Shown piece by piece: positions 7,349 through 8,577 of a stretch of DNA of 8,577 bases. Position 1 is the first letter of the stretch; each line of letters starts with the position of its first letter. The translations under genes were made by a program, and so were the position numbers. The DNA lies in NCBI GenBank assembly GCA_031259095.1, contig JAIRLW010000597.1, positions 1-8,577 of the forward strand, in the 5' to 3' direction. Origin of the DNA: Planctomycetaceae bacterium. Its GTDB lineage: Bacteria; Planctomycetota; Planctomycetia; Pirellulales; Thermoguttaceae. A model generated the notes under the pieces. It was not told where the DNA came from. It was given only the letters and a program-made list of their open reading frames with translations, and did no database searches.

Positions 7349-7963
7349 AATTACCTCTTGAAATGTTTTGCGATTTGCCCCTGCGATCACATCAAGGTAA
7401 GTCTCAAGGACGGAATCTTTACCATGTTTTGCTGCTACAGTTATAAGACGGCATAATCGGGCAGCGGTTAATTCTTTATTCAAATGGGTTAGCCAAATAT
7501 TTTCGTCTTCCGCTAACTCACTTGAAACCACCATTTGCGTTGGTCCCATATCGTGTTCAACGCCATAAATACCGTTTTGGTTTGATGTTACAGTGTAACG
7601 ATTTGACAGATAATCCAACAACTTATACGGATGTTGTGAAGCGACAATCGTTACAGAAATATCGGTATCATCAATTTTATTCTGGAAAGCGTAAAACAGT
7701 TTATAGGCGAGTGTTTTTTGATAATCGTGGAGATCAAGGGAATCATCGGGACTTTTGTATTCAAAAACGTTGTGGTTTTGAAAAATTCGGGCGATATTTT
7801 TATCAATAACAACATCTTTGAGTTTTTTGATGATAAGGCAATCAATTCGTAACGATCCGCTTGTTAATTGATGTTCATCTTGAAACTCCAACACATCCCG
7901 ATACTCATTAAGTTCGAGTTTCATTGCTTCACAAAATGCCGGATGCCACGATGTTTTTGCCAT
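7070..7963 (-). CDS. PD-(D/E)XK nuclease family protein, Rpn/putative-transposase-like
   Basis: This 297-residue protein has a PD-(D/E)XK-type core: Asp41 in LRIDCLII and Glu68/Lys70 in VFEYKSP, followed by a helical DYQKTLAYKLFYAF segment. Residues 225-246 are an AEGK-type repeat, and the C-terminus (about 247-297) is a helical region ending ELTDLALTCVSLDEFATALE. This order, nuclease core then charged repeat then short helical C-terminal domain, is typical of Rpn-like recombination-promoting nucleases and related putative transposases, often multicopy. Family placement is by motif and architecture and is not certain. Known Rpn proteins are DNA nucleases with antiphage activity. The ATG at 7963 is chosen because the core follows at once; upstream there is only a poorly placed AAGG. 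It shares its strand with res and uvrA, with 323 and 146 bp on either side. An internal start at codon 206 is listed separately, and a fragment of a second copy lies downstream. Confidence 0.75.
   Translation of the reverse strand: MAKTSWHPAFCEAMKLELNEYRDVLEFQDEHQLTSGSLRIDCLIIKKLKDVVIDKNIARIFQNHNVFEYKSPDDSLDLHDYQKTLAYKLFYAFQNKIDDTDISVTIVASQHPYKLLDYLSNRYTVTSNQNGIYGVEHDMGPTQMVVSSELAEDENIWLTHLNKELTAARLCRLITVAAKHGKDSVLETYLDVIAGANRKTFQEVIMGKVIDQCLQELGLTDKWRAEGKAEGKAEGEAKGKAEGEAKAIIRILSCRLESPSMSLQNKISSIQDIAKLDELTDLALTCVSLDEFATALE
7226..7291 (-). repeat. 12-bp tandem repeat encoding AEGK/AEGE units
   Basis: About 5.5 copies of a 12-bp unit close to GCCGAAGGTAAA encode residues 225-246 (AEGK, AEGK, AEGE, AKGK, AEGE, AK). 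The tract is a charged, probably helical or flexible spacer between the nuclease part and the C-terminal domain. The unit length keeps the frame when copies are gained or lost. The homology to the remnant upstream of uvrA begins in this tract. Confidence 0.9.
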
Positions 7964-7999
7964 AACCTTAATGCTCTGATTTTACCCGATTCCTGCCGG

Positions 8000-8027
8000 A
8001 TTATCAATACGCACCTTAATTTTACAA
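8000..8027 (-). promoter_or_regulatory. Candidate sigma70-type promoter for the Rpn-like gene
   Basis: On the - strand TTGTAA (8027-8022) and GATAAT (8005-8000) are separated by 16 bases, matching 4 of 6 and 5 of 6 consensus positions, with the start codon about 37 bases downstream. In A/T-rich DNA such matches are common, so this is a weak call. Confidence 0.3.
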
Positions 8028-8206
8028 CAAATCTTAGTTTTTTCAAGAGATACTTCAATGATTGTAAAAAACGTGAAGTAATGACTTATGGTCAATTTTT
8101 TTTCAAATTTTAGTCTCTCATTTCTCAAATTTTCATGCAGCCATAATGAAAAACTTTAAAATTTTCGAATATTTTGGACAATTGATTCATTTTATCCAGG
8201 ACTTTA

Positions 8207-8257
8207 CACAAATTTACACGAAAAAAAATTAGTGGACATTCGTGAAAATTTGTGGAC
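8207..8257. repeat. 16-bp inverted repeat built from 10-bp ATTNGTG-type units
   Basis: CACAAATTTACACGAA (8207-8222) is the reverse complement of TTCGTGAAAATTTGTG (8239-8254) at 15 of 16 positions, with a 16-base loop that includes most of an A8 run. The right side is also a direct repeat: three 10-bp units at 8228-8237, 8238-8247 and 8248-8257 share ATTNGTG followed by GAC or AAA. The left arm holds the same unit inverted. It begins about 30 bp beyond the stop codon of the restriction gene, so it could act as a 3' hairpin, but it lacks a T run after the stem and looks more like a dispersed repeat element. Confidence 0.75.
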
Positions 8258-8286
8258 AAAAAGAGTTTTTAGAAATTCCCTGTTGA

Positions 8287-8577
8287 TCAATTTCCGGCGA
8301 GTTGTTTTAGGTCTTGTTCGATTTGGCGGATGTCGGTTTCTACTTTCCAATTGATTGTTGGCGAAATTGTTTCAAAGAATTTCTTTTGAGATTGGATTGC
8401 GGTTTCGTCGGATTGACGCAAGTTTTCGCTTTTGGTTTCGATAATCAAATGTAATTCTACGCCGTTTGTTTTTTCATTGCGAATCGCATAAACAAAATCA
8501 GGACTCGTTGTCCCGCCGGTGTAAGTCGGTAACGGTAATTTCACACTGCCTTTGGGTAACTTGCCGTAAACAATAAC
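8287..8577 (-). CDS. res: Type III restriction endonuclease (Res) subunit, C-terminal fragment (5' end outside window)
   Basis: The frame is open from the right edge to a TGA at 8289-8287 and gives the last 96 residues. It begins VIVYGKLPKGSVKLPLPTYTGG, followed by TTSPDFVYAI and LIIETKSENLRQSDETAIQSQKKFFE. The P-D, then E-x-K (PDF...IETK) spacing is the PD-(D/E)XK endonuclease domain at the C-terminus of type III Res subunits, which cut DNA after ATP-driven translocation in complex with the Mod methyltransferase. The helicase part and any mod gene lie beyond the window, upstream on the - strand. The GTG at 8544 is internal. The C-terminal end is of normal length for the family, so this copy is probably not truncated at this side; whether it is complete cannot be seen. 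Confidence 0.82.
   Translation of the reverse strand, partial: VIVYGKLPKGSVKLPLPTYTGGTTSPDFVYAIRNEKTNGVELHLIIETKSENLRQSDETAIQSQKKFFETISPTINWKVETDIRQIEQDLKQLAGN

Larger units (their letters stand above)
7964..8286. other. 323-bp intergenic region between the Rpn-like gene and the type III restriction gene
   Basis: This A/T-rich stretch has no credible gene on either strand. It holds a possible promoter for the nuclease gene (8000-8027), a 7-bp inverted repeat TTTTCAT/ATGAAAA (8130-8136 and 8146-8152, 9-base loop), and a long inverted repeat at 8207-8254. No hairpin followed by a clear T run on the - strand was seen, so no terminator is called for the restriction gene. Confidence 0.6.

Noticed and set aside
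7522..8113. + strand open frames opposite and just upstream of the Rpn-like gene
   Set aside because: One lies antisense to the nuclease core and the other runs into A/T-rich intergenic DNA; neither has a ribosome site or a recognisable domain.
8207..8257. Repeat array as a CRISPR
   Set aside because: The units are 10 bp, adjacent and variable, with no spacers and no cas genes in the window.

Overview
The window looks like a piece of a PVC-superphylum chromosome, most likely a planctomycete of moderate GC. The main reason is the oversized, duplicated UvrA: Chlamydia also carries a UvrA nearly twice the usual length. Weak or absent Shine-Dalgarno sites before most starts and A/T-rich, repeat-decorated intergenic DNA fit but do not prove this. 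The assignment is inference from one marker.

Layout. On the + strand: the C-terminal end of a GspE/PilB-family secretion or pilus ATPase (1-426, cut by the window edge), then panB (550-1347), encoding ketopantoate hydroxymethyltransferase of pantothenate/CoA synthesis. On the - strand, convergent with panB: a giant uvrA (1530-6923, 1797 aa) with three ABC ATPase modules, that is one full UvrA plus an extra N-terminal half. Upstream of uvrA on the - strand: a leader containing a broken copy of part of the next gene (6953-7031); a PD-(D/E)XK nuclease of the Rpn/transposase-like kind (7070-7963) with an internal translation start that could yield a 92-aa C-terminal protein; a 323-bp intergenic stretch with a 16-bp inverted repeat; and the C-terminal end of a type III restriction endonuclease (8287-8577, cut by the window edge).

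How the parts relate. The left part is housekeeping (secretion, CoA, DNA repair). The right part is accessory: a type III restriction subunit next to an Rpn-like nuclease looks like the edge of a defence cluster abutting uvrA. The strongest leads are the 1.5-fold UvrA, the possible gene-within-a-gene in the Rpn-like locus, and the remnant of a second Rpn-like copy that now supplies the only good ribosome binding site near the uvrA start.
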